Below, one piece after another: positions 47,687 to 56,764 of a DNA stretch of 64,000 nucleotides. A model generated the notes under the pieces. It was not told where the DNA came from and made no database searches. It saw only the letters and a program-made list of their open reading frames with translations. The stretch comes from Frankia casuarinae (lineage in GTDB: Bacteria; Actinomycetota; Actinomycetes; Frankiales; Frankiaceae). The DNA lies in NCBI RefSeq assembly GCF_000013345.1, contig NC_007777.1:3658001-3722000 (forward strand), given 5' to 3'. The position numbers were made by a program, and so were the translations under genes. Each line of letters starts with the position of its first letter. The first letter of the stretch is position 1.

Positions 47687-47800
47687 ATGGTTGCTGGCGC
47701 CTCGCGCAATGCAGCACAGTCACGCCCATCCGAGCGGCAGTGGGCTCACGACGTGAAAGACTGGCATCCGGTTGCCGTGGCTAGGCGAGCCGTGGCCTGA
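47687..47800 (+). CDS. possible 37-residue small protein
   Basis: ATG follows GGGGGAAGGTAGG within 6-12 nt. The ORF of 37 codons encodes a basic peptide with a central WAHDVKDWHPVAVARR and no transmembrane helix. It occupies the pepA-lpdA gap and could be a leader peptide for lpdA. No family recognised; support is limited to the ribosome binding site and frame. Confidence 0.3.
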   Translation: MVAGASRNAAQSRPSERQWAHDVKDWHPVAVARRAVA

Positions 47801-47958
47801 CGCTCCTGCTTCGGCTGCCGCGCTCAGCGGTGGGAACGCCGTCGGGGGCGGCGGCCAACCGCGTCACCGGCTTTGTCACTCGACGTAGCAGACGCTACTA
47901 GTAACGCTCTCGGCACCACCGGCAAGACCACAGGATTCAACGAGAAGGGACCCCTGGC

Positions 47959-49341
47959 GTGGCGAATTCAGCGGCCGGTCCCGTCGACCTGGTCATCCTC
48001 GGTGGCGGCAGCGGCGGATACGCCGCCGCGCTGCGCGCCGCGGAACTCGACCTGAGCGTCGTTCTGATCGAGAAGGACAAGCTCGGCGGCACCTGCCTGC
48101 ACCGAGGTTGCATCCCGACCAAGGCGCTGCTGCATTCGGCGGAGATCGTTGACAACATCAACGAAAGCGAGGCCTTCGGGGTTCGCTCGACCCTCGACGG
48201 CATCGACATGGCCGCGGTCAACTCCTACAAGGACTCGGTCATCGCCGGGCTCTTCAAGGGGTTGACCGGCCTGATCAAGTCCCGGGGGATCGAGGTCGTC
48301 GAGGGATTCGGCCGGCTGGTCTCCCCGACCGCCGTGGCCGTCGGCGACCGGGTCATCGAGGGTCGGCACGTCCTGCTCGCGACCGGTTCCTATTCCAAGA
48401 CCCTGCCCGGCCTGGACATCGACCACGACAAGGTCATCACCAGCGATGACGCCCTGACCCTCGACCATGTGCCGGCCTCCGCGGTGGTACTGGGCGCCGG
48501 GGCCATCGGATGCGAGTTCGCCTCCGTCTGGCGGTCCTACGGGGCCGAGGTGACCATCGTCGAGGCGCTGCCGCACCTCGTCCCGCTCGAGGACGAGTCC
48601 AGCTCCAAGCTGCTGGAGCGTGCCTTCCGCAAGCGCGGCATCAAGCAGCATCTCGGCGCGCGGTTCTCCGGGGTGAAGTCCACCGACCAGGGCGTGACGG
48701 TGTCCCTCGAGAACGGGACCACCATCGAGGCCGAACTGCTGCTCGTCGCGGTCGGTCGTGGACCGGTCTCGGAAGGTCTCGGCTACGAGGAGGTCGGCAT
48801 CGCGACCGACCGCGGCTATGTGCTGGTCGACCGTCAGCTACGCACGAACATTCCGACCGTGTCCGCGCTGGGCGACCTGCGGCCCGGGCTCCAGCTCGCC
48901 CACGTCGGCTTCGCCGAGGGCATCTTCGTCGCCGAGCAGCTTGCCGGGCTGGGCCCGGTGCCGGTCGACTACGACAACGTTCCGCGGGTCACCTACTCCC
49001 ACCCGGAGGTGGCCTCGGTCGGCCTGACCGCCGCGGTCGCCAGGGAGCGGTACGGCGAGATCAAGACGGTCACCTACAACCTGGCGGGCAACGGCAAGTC
49101 CCAGATCCTCAGGACCTCCGGTGCGGTCACTGTGATCGCGGTCCCCGATGGTCCGGTGGTGGGCGTGCACATGGTCGGCGACCGGGTCGGCGAGCTCATC
49201 GCCGAGGCTCAGCTCATCACCAACTGGGAGGCGTTCCCCGCCGAGGTCGCCCAGCTCATCCACCCGCATCCCACGCTGTCCGAGGCTCTCGGCGAGGCGC
49301 ATCTGGCGCTGGCCGGCAAGCCCCTTCACGTCCACGGTTAG
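47959..49341 (+). CDS. lpdA: dihydrolipoyl dehydrogenase (E3)
   Basis: A 460-residue flavoprotein that reoxidises dihydrolipoyl groups. FAD site DLVILGGGSGGYAAALRA, redox disulfide GGTCLHRGCIPTKALL, NAD site VVLGAGAIGCEFASVW, and the active-site His-Glu in the C-terminal HPHPTLSEALGEA are all present. GTG 47959 has GAGAAGGG at good spacing. It is followed by sucB after 142 bp, so the pair serves 2-oxoacid dehydrogenase and, with GcvT nearby, glycine cleavage. Confidence 0.95.
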   Translation: MANSAAGPVDLVILGGGSGGYAAALRAAELDLSVVLIEKDKLGGTCLHRGCIPTKALLHSAEIVDNINESEAFGVRSTLDGIDMAAVNSYKDSVIAGLFKGLTGLIKSRGIEVVEGFGRLVSPTAVAVGDRVIEGRHVLLATGSYSKTLPGLDIDHDKVITSDDALTLDHVPASAVVLGAGAIGCEFASVWRSYGAEVTIVEALPHLVPLEDESSSKLLERAFRKRGIKQHLGARFSGVKSTDQGVTVSLENGTTIEAELLLVAVGRGPVSEGLGYEEVGIATDRGYVLVDRQLRTNIPTVSALGDLRPGLQLAHVGFAEGIFVAEQLAGLGPVPVDYDNVPRVTYSHPEVASVGLTAAVARERYGEIKTVTYNLAGNGKSQILRTSGAVTVIAVPDGPVVGVHMVGDRVGELIAEAQLITNWEAFPAEVAQLIHPHPTLSEALGEAHLALAGKPLHVHG

Positions 49342-49483
49342 CGGGCACCGCCCTGGATCGTGCCTGCCCGTGCCACCCCCGCGGCCCGATCCGCCCAGGA
49401 TTCAGGCCACGCCAAGCATGAGCGCCTCCGGCCGGCCGCCCGCGCGGTGCAGATGCCGGACGCGACAAAGGAGTCGTTCCAGC

Positions 49484-50947
49484 ATGTCTGTATCTGTCAC
49501 AATGCCCCGGCTCGGGGAGAGTGTCTCCGAGGGAACCGTCACGCGGTGGCTGAAGCAGGAGGGTGAACGCGTCGAGGCCGACGAGCCACTGCTCGAAGTC
49601 AGCACCGACAAGGTCGACACCGAGATCCCCGCCCCCGCCTCCGGTGTCGTCAGCTCGATCAAGGTCGCCGAGGATGAGACCGTCGAGGTCGGCGTCGAGC
49701 TCGCGGTGATCGACGACGGGTCCGCGGGTGGCGGCACCGCACCGGCGCAGGCCACGCAGGCGCCCGCCGCGCCGGAGCCGGAACCCGAACCGGCGCCGGA
49801 ACCCGTGAAGCCGGCTGCCGCGGCACCGCCGCCTCCGCCCACTCCGACGCCCGCACCCGCGCCGACGCCCGCACCCGCGCCGACGCCCGCACCCGCGCCG
49901 ACGCCCGCGCCGGCACCGGCGTTCGCTCGTCAGCCGGAGCTCACCCCGGTCCCGGCCCAGACCCCGGCCGCCGCCAACGGGAACGGCGGCGGCATCGGTC
50001 GCTACGTCACCCCGCTGGTGCGCAAGATGGCCGCCGAGCTCGGCGTGGACCTGGGAACCGTGGCGGGAACCGGGCCGGGTGGACGCGTCACCAAGCAGGA
50101 CATCCAGGACGCCGCGCGGCCGCGGGACGCGGCTCCCGCGGCGCAGGAGACTCCCGCGACCCCCCCCACAGCCCCGACAGCCCCAGCCGTGGCGCCGACC
50201 GTGGCGCCGACCGGCGCTGCCCCCGTCCGCGGCCAGACCGAGAAGCTCTCCCGCCTGCGGGCGTTGGTCGCTCGCCGCATGGTCGAGTCGCTGCAGATCA
50301 GCGCGCAGCTCACCACCGTGGTGGAGGCCGACGTCACCCGGATCGCGCGGCTGCGGGACCGGGCGAAGAGCGGCTTCCAGGCTCGGGAGGGCATCAAGCT
50401 GTCATTCCTGCCGTTCTTCGCCTTGGCGACCTGTGCGGCGCTGCGTGAGTTCCCGCAGCTCAACTCCAGCATCGACGTCGAGGCGGGCACGGTCACCTAC
50501 CACGGAGAGGAGAACCTCGGCATCGCCGTGGACTCCGAGCGTGGTCTGGTCGTGCCCGTCATCCACAACGCCGGCGATCTCAACCTCATCGGGCTGGCCC
50601 GCAAGATCGACGACCTGGCGAGCCGCACCCGGGCCAACCGAATCTCGCCCGACGAGCTCGGCGGCGGCACCTTCACCCTGACGAACACCGGCAGTCGAGG
50701 CGCCCTGTTCGACACGCCGATCATCAACCAGCCGCAGGTGGGCATCCTCGGCACCGGCATCGTGACGAAGAAGCCGGCCGTCGTCGACGATCCGGAGCTG
50801 GGCGAGATCATCGCGGTTCGTTCGACGGTGTACCTGTCCCTCACCTACGACCACCGCATCGTCGACGGTGCCGACGCGGCTCGCTTCCTGGCCTTCACCA
50901 AGCACCGGCTGGAAAACGGAGCCTTCGAAGCCGAACTCGGCCTGTAG
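49484..50947 (+). CDS. sucB: 2-oxoglutarate dehydrogenase E2 (dihydrolipoyl succinyltransferase)
   Basis: A 487-residue E2 subunit. One lipoyl domain (about 1-80) has the lipoylated Lys in STDKVDTEI. A long Pro/Ala/Glu linker contains an 18-bp repeat. The subunit-binding domain is YVTPLVRKMAAELGVDLGTVAGTGPGGRVTKQDI. The catalytic domain ends with YDHRIVDGADAARF, giving the HxxxDG active site. Many actinobacterial E2s have two or three lipoyl domains; this has one. Whether it serves 2-oxoglutarate, pyruvate or both cannot be fixed. A strong hairpin follows. Confidence 0.93.
   Translation: MSVSVTMPRLGESVSEGTVTRWLKQEGERVEADEPLLEVSTDKVDTEIPAPASGVVSSIKVAEDETVEVGVELAVIDDGSAGGGTAPAQATQAPAAPEPEPEPAPEPVKPAAAAPPPPPTPTPAPAPTPAPAPTPAPAPTPAPAPAFARQPELTPVPAQTPAAANGNGGGIGRYVTPLVRKMAAELGVDLGTVAGTGPGGRVTKQDIQDAARPRDAAPAAQETPATPPTAPTAPAVAPTVAPTGAAPVRGQTEKLSRLRALVARRMVESLQISAQLTTVVEADVTRIARLRDRAKSGFQAREGIKLSFLPFFALATCAALREFPQLNSSIDVEAGTVTYHGEENLGIAVDSERGLVVPVIHNAGDLNLIGLARKIDDLASRTRANRISPDELGGGTFTLTNTGSRGALFDTPIINQPQVGILGTGIVTKKPAVVDDPELGEIIAVRSTVYLSLTYDHRIVDGADAARFLAFTKHRLENGAFEAELGL
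49844..49915 (+). repeat. four tandem 18-bp repeats in the sucB linker
   Basis: CCGACGCCCGCACCCGCG is repeated about four times (the last copy diverges), encoding PTPAPA units of the flexible linker between the lipoyl and binding domains. Confidence 0.85.
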
Positions 50948-50993
50948 CCCGGTCACGGCCGGCTGACCGTCCGGTCAGCCGGCCGTGACCGGG
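50948..50993. terminator. 21-bp perfect-stem terminator, sucB / pseudokinase gene
   Basis: The arms 50948-50968 and 50973-50993 are exact complements (CCCGGTCACGG.../...CCGTGACCGGG) with a 4-base loop. It begins at the sucB stop and overlaps the last codons of the convergent pseudokinase gene. Confidence 0.85.
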
Positions 50994-52789
50994 ACGTTCT
51001 CCGAGACCCGCCAACCGGAGCCGGTACGGATCAGGGTGAGGTCACGCCGTTCCGGCGACTTCGCCGCCTGATGCGCCAGCACCTTCCCCCCGGCGTCGAG
51101 GAAGTCGTAGGCGTTCAGGCGTTGGGTGACCCGCAGCACGGTGCGGTCCGGTTCCTCGACCCGGACCTTGAGATCGAGGATGTCGCTGCGCAGTGCCGAG
51201 GCATGCGCCCCCCTCGCGACCACCTGCCTCATCAGCGCGATATCCGAAGCGTGCAACTCACTACCCGCGGCATCAGACTCCGTCAGGAGGCTCTCGTCAG
51301 CCCGCTCGAACGCACGGCTGCGCGCGGTGTTCAACTCGGCGAGTACCGAACGCCAGACCTGCTCGGGCGACTGATTGGCGACCGGCGACGCCGTCGGTCC
51401 CCGCCCGGCCGCGGAGGCTGCACCGGTTGGTGGCACGGACGTCCCGGCCGCGCCGGGTGCATCGTCCTTCTCCGGGCTGGCCAGCAGCAACGCGACGGCC
51501 GCCACGACCACCAGCAGGCCCAGCCCGGCGGTCACCGGGAACAGCAAGCGCTGGCGGCGGGCTCCCACCCGACGCGGTCGGCGCGCGGAGGTCGGCCGGG
51601 TGCTCCGGCCCGGGGAGCCGAGGCCCCCCGGGGGCCTCGCGGGACCCGGGGAGCCCGAGGCGGTCGTGTGCCCGCGCGGACCTCGCTGCGTCCCCTGGCC
51701 GCTTCCGGTGGATCCGCCGGAACGCGGTGACCGCGGCCCCGGAGCAGCCGCACCCGGGGTGGCCGACCCCTTGCCCCCGGAGCCCCGACCGCCACCGCGG
51801 GCGGCCTTCCGAGGGTTGGTCGTCGCACGGGTCGATCGTCGGGGCGGTGGCGGCAACGAGTCGAGCAGCTCCGCGGCGTTGACGGCCGTCGCTCCGGTGA
51901 TGGCCCGGTCGGGCGGGGCCGGATCGTCGGGCGGGTCCACCCAGGGGATCGCCGGCAGGGTGTCGGTCGGCGAGGGACCGCGCCGCGCCGCGCCACCCGG
52001 CTCGCCGCCGCCCACCTCGCCGCCGCCCGCCAGGCGGACCGGGAGCGGAGTCGCGCTGCGGGCCAGCGACGCGGCGAGTTCCAGGGCGCTCGGTCGCCGA
52101 CGCGGGTCGTCGATCATGGCGGTCGCCACCGCCACCGCCACCGCGGCCGCGTCTGGCCCGGTGGCCTCACGCATCGCCCCGAGCAGCAGAGTGGCCAGGT
52201 CATGGACGTCCGCGGACGCGGCCTCGGGTGGAATCGGATCCGGTCTGGCGGCGTCGGCCAGCGCCGCGACCCCGAGCCCGATCAGAACCGGACGACCGTT
52301 CGGCTCCAACAGGATGTCCGCACGCTCGAGCCGGCCATGCACGACGCCGACGGCGTGCGCGGCGGCCAGGGCCTGCGCGATCGGCAGACCGATCGTGACG
52401 ACCTCACCGGGGTCCAGGTCCCCGCGGGCGGCGAGCAGCCGCGCGAGGCTGACACCGCCGACGACCGGCTCGGTGATCAACGCCAGGCCCTCCGCGGTCG
52501 GCAACACCGCCACGACCGGCACCAGATGGGGATGCTCCAGGTCCACGAGGGCCCGGGCCGCGATGACCGCCGCGGAACGCAGCACCGGGTCCGGCGCCAA
52601 CCGCACCCGCCGCACCACGCACTCGATTCCGGACTGGTCGAACTGACCCGACCAGAGCTCTCCAGAGCCGGCGTCCCGCAGGCGGGAACGCATGCTCACC
52701 CCCGGGACCTCGGGTACGCCGCCGACGCGCCGGGCCGGCCTGTCCGCGGAATCGTCGGTGAAGGTCACAAGAAGCGACGCTAGGCTCAA
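50975..52789 (-). CDS. membrane-anchored pseudokinase with extracytoplasmic domain
   Basis: A 604-residue protein with a Ser/Thr-kinase-like fold in residues 35-245. The three catalytic motifs are all altered: the beta3 Lys position reads CVVRRVRL, the HRD loop reads VVHGRLERADILL, and DFG reads VLIGLGVAA. ATP-dependent phosphorylation is therefore unlikely. A Pro/Arg/Gly-rich juxtamembrane stretch precedes one helix (LLFPVTAGLGLLVVVAAVALLLA, near 415-440). Outside is a 130-residue domain (VWRSVLAELNTARSRAFERAD to GSGWRVSENVPVTAG) of NTF2/SnoaL-like character. It may bind a partner or ligand. It converges on sucB and diverges from peptidase E. Confidence 0.85.
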   Translation of the reverse strand: MSLASLLVTFTDDSADRPARRVGGVPEVPGVSMRSRLRDAGSGELWSGQFDQSGIECVVRRVRLAPDPVLRSAAVIAARALVDLEHPHLVPVVAVLPTAEGLALITEPVVGGVSLARLLAARGDLDPGEVVTIGLPIAQALAAAHAVGVVHGRLERADILLEPNGRPVLIGLGVAALADAARPDPIPPEAASADVHDLATLLLGAMREATGPDAAAVAVAVATAMIDDPRRRPSALELAASLARSATPLPVRLAGGGEVGGGEPGGAARRGPSPTDTLPAIPWVDPPDDPAPPDRAITGATAVNAAELLDSLPPPPRRSTRATTNPRKAARGGGRGSGGKGSATPGAAAPGPRSPRSGGSTGSGQGTQRGPRGHTTASGSPGPARPPGGLGSPGRSTRPTSARRPRRVGARRQRLLFPVTAGLGLLVVVAAVALLLASPEKDDAPGAAGTSVPPTGAASAAGRGPTASPVANQSPEQVWRSVLAELNTARSRAFERADESLLTESDAAGSELHASDIALMRQVVARGAHASALRSDILDLKVRVEEPDRTVLRVTQRLNAYDFLDAGGKVLAHQAAKSPERRDLTLIRTGSGWRVSENVPVTAG

Positions 52790-52822
52790 ACCGGTCCGGT
52801 CTGCCTACCTCTTCGTCCGGTT

Positions 52823-52831
52823 GTGGATAAC
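52823..52831. promoter_or_regulatory. perfect DnaA-box sequence
   Basis: TGTGGATAA is the reverse complement of TTATCCACA. It lies 43 bp upstream of the peptidase E ATG. A single exact match is notable at this GC content, but no cluster surrounds it, so this is not an origin. Confidence 0.4.
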
Positions 52832-52873
52832 TTTTTACGATCCACCGCGGGGTATGCGATCGACGACCGTCAC

Positions 52874-53638
52874 ATGCGACAGCCTTCAGAGAGCGACGAA
52901 CCCGTGCAGATCCTCGCCACCAGCGGTGGCTTCCTTCCGGACGGCCGCTACGGAGCCAAGGTCGGTCCCATCCTCCATCACGCCATCAGTCTGTCCGCGG
53001 CGGGCGCACGGCCCCGGGTCTGCCTGCTGCAGACCGCCCTGGGCGACGACCAGGCCGCCTACGCCCGCGGGTACGCGGCGTTCAACCGCGACCGGCCCGA
53101 CGTGCTGCTCTCCCATCTCACGCTGTTCCCGATGCCGAACATCGCCGACATCCGCGCCCATCTGCTGGCGCAGGACGTCGTCTGGGTCGGCGGGGGCAGC
53201 GTCGCCAACCTGCTCGCGGTCTGGGCCGTGCACGGGCTCGGTGAGATCTTCCGAGAGGCGTGGGAGGCGGGGGTCGTGCTCGGTGGAGTCTCCGCCGGTT
53301 CACTGTGCTGGCATGTGGGCGGCACCACCGACTCCTTCGGCCCGGCTCTCCGCCCGGTGACGAACGGCCTCGGCCTGCTGCCCTTCAGCAACACCCCGCA
53401 CTACGACTCGGAGGCCAGCCGGCGGCCGCTGTTCCAGCGGCTGGTCGCCGAGGGCACGCTGCCGGCCGGATGGGCGACCGACGACGGAGTGGGTCTGCAC
53501 TTCCACGGCACCGATCTCGTCGAGGCGGTGGCCGACCGGCCCGGGGTGCACGCCTGGCGGGTCGAACGCGGTCCGGACGGCACCGCCGTGGAGACCGCGG
53601 TGGTGCCCCGCCTGCTACCCGCGGTGCCCCGCGACTGA
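52874..53638 (+). CDS. peptidase E / S51-family dipeptidase
   Basis: A 254-residue serine peptidase-like protein of the class I glutamine-amidotransferase-like fold. ILATSGGFLPDG opens the domain, DVVWVGGGSVANLL is the loop before the elbow, and GGVSAGSLCWHVGG carries the nucleophile Ser. NTPHYDSEASRR and DDGVGLHFHG give the likely His and Asp/Glu. The substrate in actinobacteria is unknown; enterobacterial PepE cuts N-terminal Asp dipeptides. ATG 52874 is chosen because homology starts eight residues later; the frame is open to a GTG at 52823 within the DnaA-box sequence. Confidence 0.85.
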   Translation: MRQPSESDEPVQILATSGGFLPDGRYGAKVGPILHHAISLSAAGARPRVCLLQTALGDDQAAYARGYAAFNRDRPDVLLSHLTLFPMPNIADIRAHLLAQDVVWVGGGSVANLLAVWAVHGLGEIFREAWEAGVVLGGVSAGSLCWHVGGTTDSFGPALRPVTNGLGLLPFSNTPHYDSEASRRPLFQRLVAEGTLPAGWATDDGVGLHFHGTDLVEAVADRPGVHAWRVERGPDGTAVETAVVPRLLPAVPRD

Positions 53639-53796
53639 GCCGGCAGGCTTATGATTGTGGATGTTCTCGGCTTTCCGCGGCCTCCCACCGCGAAGCATGG
53701 GACAGACAGCGCTTCCTCGCCAAAATCCGCTTGGCCGCGGAGCCTCCCCTCCTTCGAACCGGTCGCCGAGCAAGCTGAGCAGATGGAGCTGGTGGT

Positions 53797-54798
53797 ATGA
53801 CCGCCGTCGCCCCCGAGGGTCGCCCGCTGCTGCGCATCGAGGCCCGTAATGCGCAGACGCCGATCGAACGCAAGCCATCGTGGATCAGGACTCGGCTGCG
53901 CACCGGTCCGCAGTACCAGGACGTCAAGGGGCTGGTCCAATCGGCCGGGCTGCACACGGTGTGCGAGGAAGCCGGCTGTCCCAACATCTACGAATGCTGG
54001 GAGGACCGCGAGGCGACCTTCCTGATCGGCGGGGAGGTCTGCACCCGCCGCTGCGACTTCTGCCAGATCGACTCCGGGCGGCCTGCCCCGCTCGACCATG
54101 ACGAGCCGCGCCGGGTGGCGGAGTCCGTCGCCACCATGGGCCTGCGGTACGCGACGGTCACCGGAGTCGCTCGGGACGACCTCGCGGACGGCGGCTCGTG
54201 GCTGTACGCGGAGACGGTCCGCCAGATCCACGCACGCTCGGCCGATACCGGCGTGGAGGTCCTGATCCCGGACTTCGGCGGCCGGCCCGACCAGTTGGGC
54301 GAGGTGTTCGAGGCGGCGCCCGAGGTACTCGCCCACAACCTCGAAACCGTACCCCGGATCTTCAGGCGGATCCGGCCGGCGTTCCGGTACGAGCGCTCAC
54401 TCGACGTGCTGCGCCAGGCCCGCCAGGCCGGGCTGGTCACGAAGTCGAACCTCATCCTGGGTCTGGGTGAGACGGCGGAGGAGATCCACACGGCCCTGCG
54501 GGATCTGCGGTCGGCGGGGTGTGAGCTGCTCACCGTGACCCAGTACCTGCGCCCGACGCCGCGGCACCATCCGGTCGAGCGGTGGGTGCGGCCGGAGGAG
54601 TTCCTCGACTGGGGACGTGTCGGCGCGGAGCTCGGGTTCTCCGGGGTGATGTCCGGTCCGCTCGTCCGGTCTTCCTACCGGGCCAGCCGCCTCTACCAGC
54701 AAGCGATGACGGCACGTGACCAGGACCGCAGCGAAATGTCCGTTCCCCCGGAAAGTGTGTCGGAGAACTCTCACGGGCAACGGCCGAGTCCGTGGTGA
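53797..54798 (+). CDS. lipA: lipoyl synthase
   Basis: A 333-residue radical-SAM enzyme inserting sulfur into octanoyl-protein to make lipoyl groups. The auxiliary 4Fe-4S cluster Cys are in [13 protein letters not shown], the SAM cluster in [10 protein letters not shown], and the C-terminal sacrificial-cluster region is [17 protein letters not shown] with the conserved RSSY. It serves SucB here and other lipoyl domains. The usual partner lipB (octanoyltransferase) is not adjacent and was not seen anywhere in the window. Confidence 0.95.
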   Translation: MTAVAPEGRPLLRIEARNAQTPIERKPSWIRTRLRTGPQYQDVKGLVQSAGLHTVCEEAGCPNIYECWEDREATFLIGGEVCTRRCDFCQIDSGRPAPLDHDEPRRVAESVATMGLRYATVTGVARDDLADGGSWLYAETVRQIHARSADTGVEVLIPDFGGRPDQLGEVFEAAPEVLAHNLETVPRIFRRIRPAFRYERSLDVLRQARQAGLVTKSNLILGLGETAEEIHTALRDLRSAGCELLTVTQYLRPTPRHHPVERWVRPEEFLDWGRVGAELGFSGVMSGPLVRSSYRASRLYQQAMTARDQDRSEMSVPPESVSENSHGQRPSPW

Positions 54799-54915
54799 CC
54801 ATTCCTCGAAGCGGCTAGAATTAGCTTAGCGTTACCCCCTCGTTACATGGGGGTCATCCTCTTCGCCCATCATCGAGGTGTGTGCCCACGACCGTGCCGG
54901 GAGGTCGTTCCCATC

Positions 54916-55173
54916 GTGCTCCGTTCACTGCTCAGCGTTCTCGAAGAAGTGACCCTGCTGCTGCTGCCGCACGGAGGTCAGAAGACCGCGCGTCGTAACG
55001 CCTGGCGGGCGGCCACCGATCTGCACGTGACGACCGGCTATCGATGGATGGATACCACCGTGCCGCTTTCGGTCACGTCGGTCACGCCCGCGCCACCCCG
55101 AGTCACCACCCCGGGCCGCCGCCCCGCGTCCGCGCGCGGTCGCCGCCCAGCCCTGATCCGCGTCACGCCCTGA
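54916..55173 (+). CDS. small hypothetical protein, 85 residues
   Basis: A GTG start with GGGAGG 11 nt upstream. The N-terminal half is well formed: LRSLLSVLEEVTLLLLPHGGQKTARRNAWRAATDLHV, a hydrophobic helix then a basic RRNAW segment. The C-terminal half is a low-complexity Arg/Pro/Thr tail. The RRNAW pattern recalls small actinobacterial proteins of unknown function, but I cannot name one. Position between lipA and DUF4191 is the only context. Confidence 0.5.
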   Translation: MLRSLLSVLEEVTLLLLPHGGQKTARRNAWRAATDLHVTTGYRWMDTTVPLSVTSVTPAPPRVTTPGRRPASARGRRPALIRVTP

Positions 55174-55275
55174 TCACGCCCGACAGTCAGATCCGCCGGA
55201 CTTCCCGCCGGCCAACGGCGATCAGCGGGCGCGGGACGAGCATGCCGCTGGCCAGGAGGCCGTAGGCTCGCGGTC

Positions 55276-56142
55276 ATGGCACTGAAGAAGAAGCCGACGG
55301 ACGCCCCGGGGCCGGCGGCCCCTGGGGCGGCGGGGAAGGACCAGTCGGCGGGCGCAGCCGACAAGAACGGCGCGGCTGGCAGACGCGGCACCAATCCTGG
55401 CGCCGCGGGGAAGACCCCCGGTGCGGCCGGCAAGGGTGGCGCGGCCGGTCGGAACGGCCGCAGCGGCGAGGCGGGACCGGGAAAGGGATTCACCACTCGG
55501 GTCGCCCAACTCCGGATGATCTACAAGGTCACCCGGCAACGCGATCCCCGGGCGCTCTGGATCACCCTGGCGGGCTTCCTCGCTCCGGTCGCCGTCGGCA
55601 TTGTGCCCGCAATCTTCGTCGGTCCGCTGTACCTGTGGATTCCGATCGCCCTTCTGCTCGGGGTGGTCGTCTCCCTGAACCTGTTCAGCCGGCGGGTGCA
55701 GCGGACCGCCTACGCCGAGATGGAAGGCAAACCGGGCGCCGCCGCCGGAGTGATCGAACGGATGCGGGGAGAGTGGCGCCTCACCCCCGCCGTCGGCGTC
55801 AACCGGCATCAGGATGTGGTGCACCGTGTCGTCTGCCGGGCCGGGGTCGTGATCATCGCGGAGGGTCACGGGCGTGGCCCGCGGGAACTGCTCGCCGCCG
55901 AGAAGCGCCGGATCCGCAAGGCGGTCGGCGACACGCCGGTGACCGACATCATCATCGGTACCAGTGAGGGGGAGACTCCCCTACCCAAGCTGCAGAGCAC
56001 CCTGATGCGGCTGCGGCGCACCCTGCGCCGCAGCGAGGTCGATGCCCTTGACCGTCGCCTGCGGGCGATGGGCGGCGCGGCGCTGCCGATCCCGAAGGGA
56101 CCGATCCCCCGCAACATCCCGCGCGGCGGCCGCATCCGATAG
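55276..56142 (+). CDS. DUF4191 membrane protein
   Basis: A 288-residue protein. A 65-residue Gly/Ala/Lys-rich leader precedes FTTRVAQLRMIYKVTRQRDPRALWITL. Two helices (GFLAPVAVGIVPAIFVGPLYL and IPIALLLGVVVSLNLFS) lead to a cytoplasmic domain (RTAYAEMEGKPGAAAGVIERMRGEWRLTPAVGVNRHQDVVHRVV) characteristic of DUF4191. The family is restricted to actinobacteria and commonly lies between lipA and glnA; its role is unknown. The C-terminus is basic. Confidence 0.9.
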   Translation: MALKKKPTDAPGPAAPGAAGKDQSAGAADKNGAAGRRGTNPGAAGKTPGAAGKGGAAGRNGRSGEAGPGKGFTTRVAQLRMIYKVTRQRDPRALWITLAGFLAPVAVGIVPAIFVGPLYLWIPIALLLGVVVSLNLFSRRVQRTAYAEMEGKPGAAAGVIERMRGEWRLTPAVGVNRHQDVVHRVVCRAGVVIIAEGHGRGPRELLAAEKRRIRKAVGDTPVTDIIIGTSEGETPLPKLQSTLMRLRRTLRRSEVDALDRRLRAMGGAALPIPKGPIPRNIPRGGRIR

Positions 56143-56217
56143 CGCCGCCGCCAGGCGTGGTCCGCTGTGCGGCCCACGGTGGCCCACCCCGAAGCCCCGA
56201 AGTGGAGGGGATCCGCG

Positions 56218-56697
56218 CTACTTCTCGGGGCCGGGCTTCTCGGGGTCGCGCACCACCACGGTCCCGGCGGCGCGATCGTGAAGGCCGCGTAGGTCACGGT
56301 CCCAGATGAACACCGGGATGAACAGGCCCAGCAGAACGGTACGCACGACGATCCACGGCCAGGACTGCCGACCGCAGTCACGCAGCCGGATCACGCGGAT
56401 GCCGGCCAGCCGCATGCCGATCGTCTGACCGGCCGTACCGACGAGGATCAGCTCCTCGAGCAGGAAGAGCGCGTAGATCGCGAGGCCACGCGCGTCTGCG
56501 GCGTAGCTCAGTCCGACGATGTACAGCACACCGACGATCAGGTTCGCGACGACCGCGTCCACGAGGTAGGCCAGCAGACGCGGGCCGAACCCGACCACGG
56601 ATCCTCGGCCGTCCCGCGGCAACCCGAGGCGTACCCCGGGCGGGGTGTCCCGTGGCAGACCTGGCCCGTCAAGCCAGCCTCCAAGTGCTCGTCCCAC
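56218..56697 (-). CDS. RDD-family membrane protein
   Basis: A 159-residue protein with the RDD domain: RGSVVGFGPRLLAYLVDAVVANLIVGVLYIVG carries the Arg and Asp, then GQTIGMRLAGIRVIRLRDCG and VVRTVLLGLFIPVFIWDRDLRGLHDRAAGTVVV. Three helices are predicted. Members are implicated in transport or envelope functions; no substrate is known. It is divergent from glnA and sits between DUF4191 and glnA as in other actinobacteria. Confidence 0.92.
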   Translation of the reverse strand: MGRALGGWLDGPGLPRDTPPGVRLGLPRDGRGSVVGFGPRLLAYLVDAVVANLIVGVLYIVGLSYAADARGLAIYALFLLEELILVGTAGQTIGMRLAGIRVIRLRDCGRQSWPWIVVRTVLLGLFIPVFIWDRDLRGLHDRAAGTVVVRDPEKPGPEK

Positions 56698-56764
56698 GAC
56701 GCAAGCTTATGTGGCACCGCAACATGCACCCAACTCATCACGTTGAGTGATGAAGTGGGTTTCG

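Noticed and set aside
52823-52873. Extended N-terminus of peptidase E from GTG 52823
   Set aside because: Residues before ATG 52874 have no family similarity, and the GTG lies inside the DnaA-box sequence.
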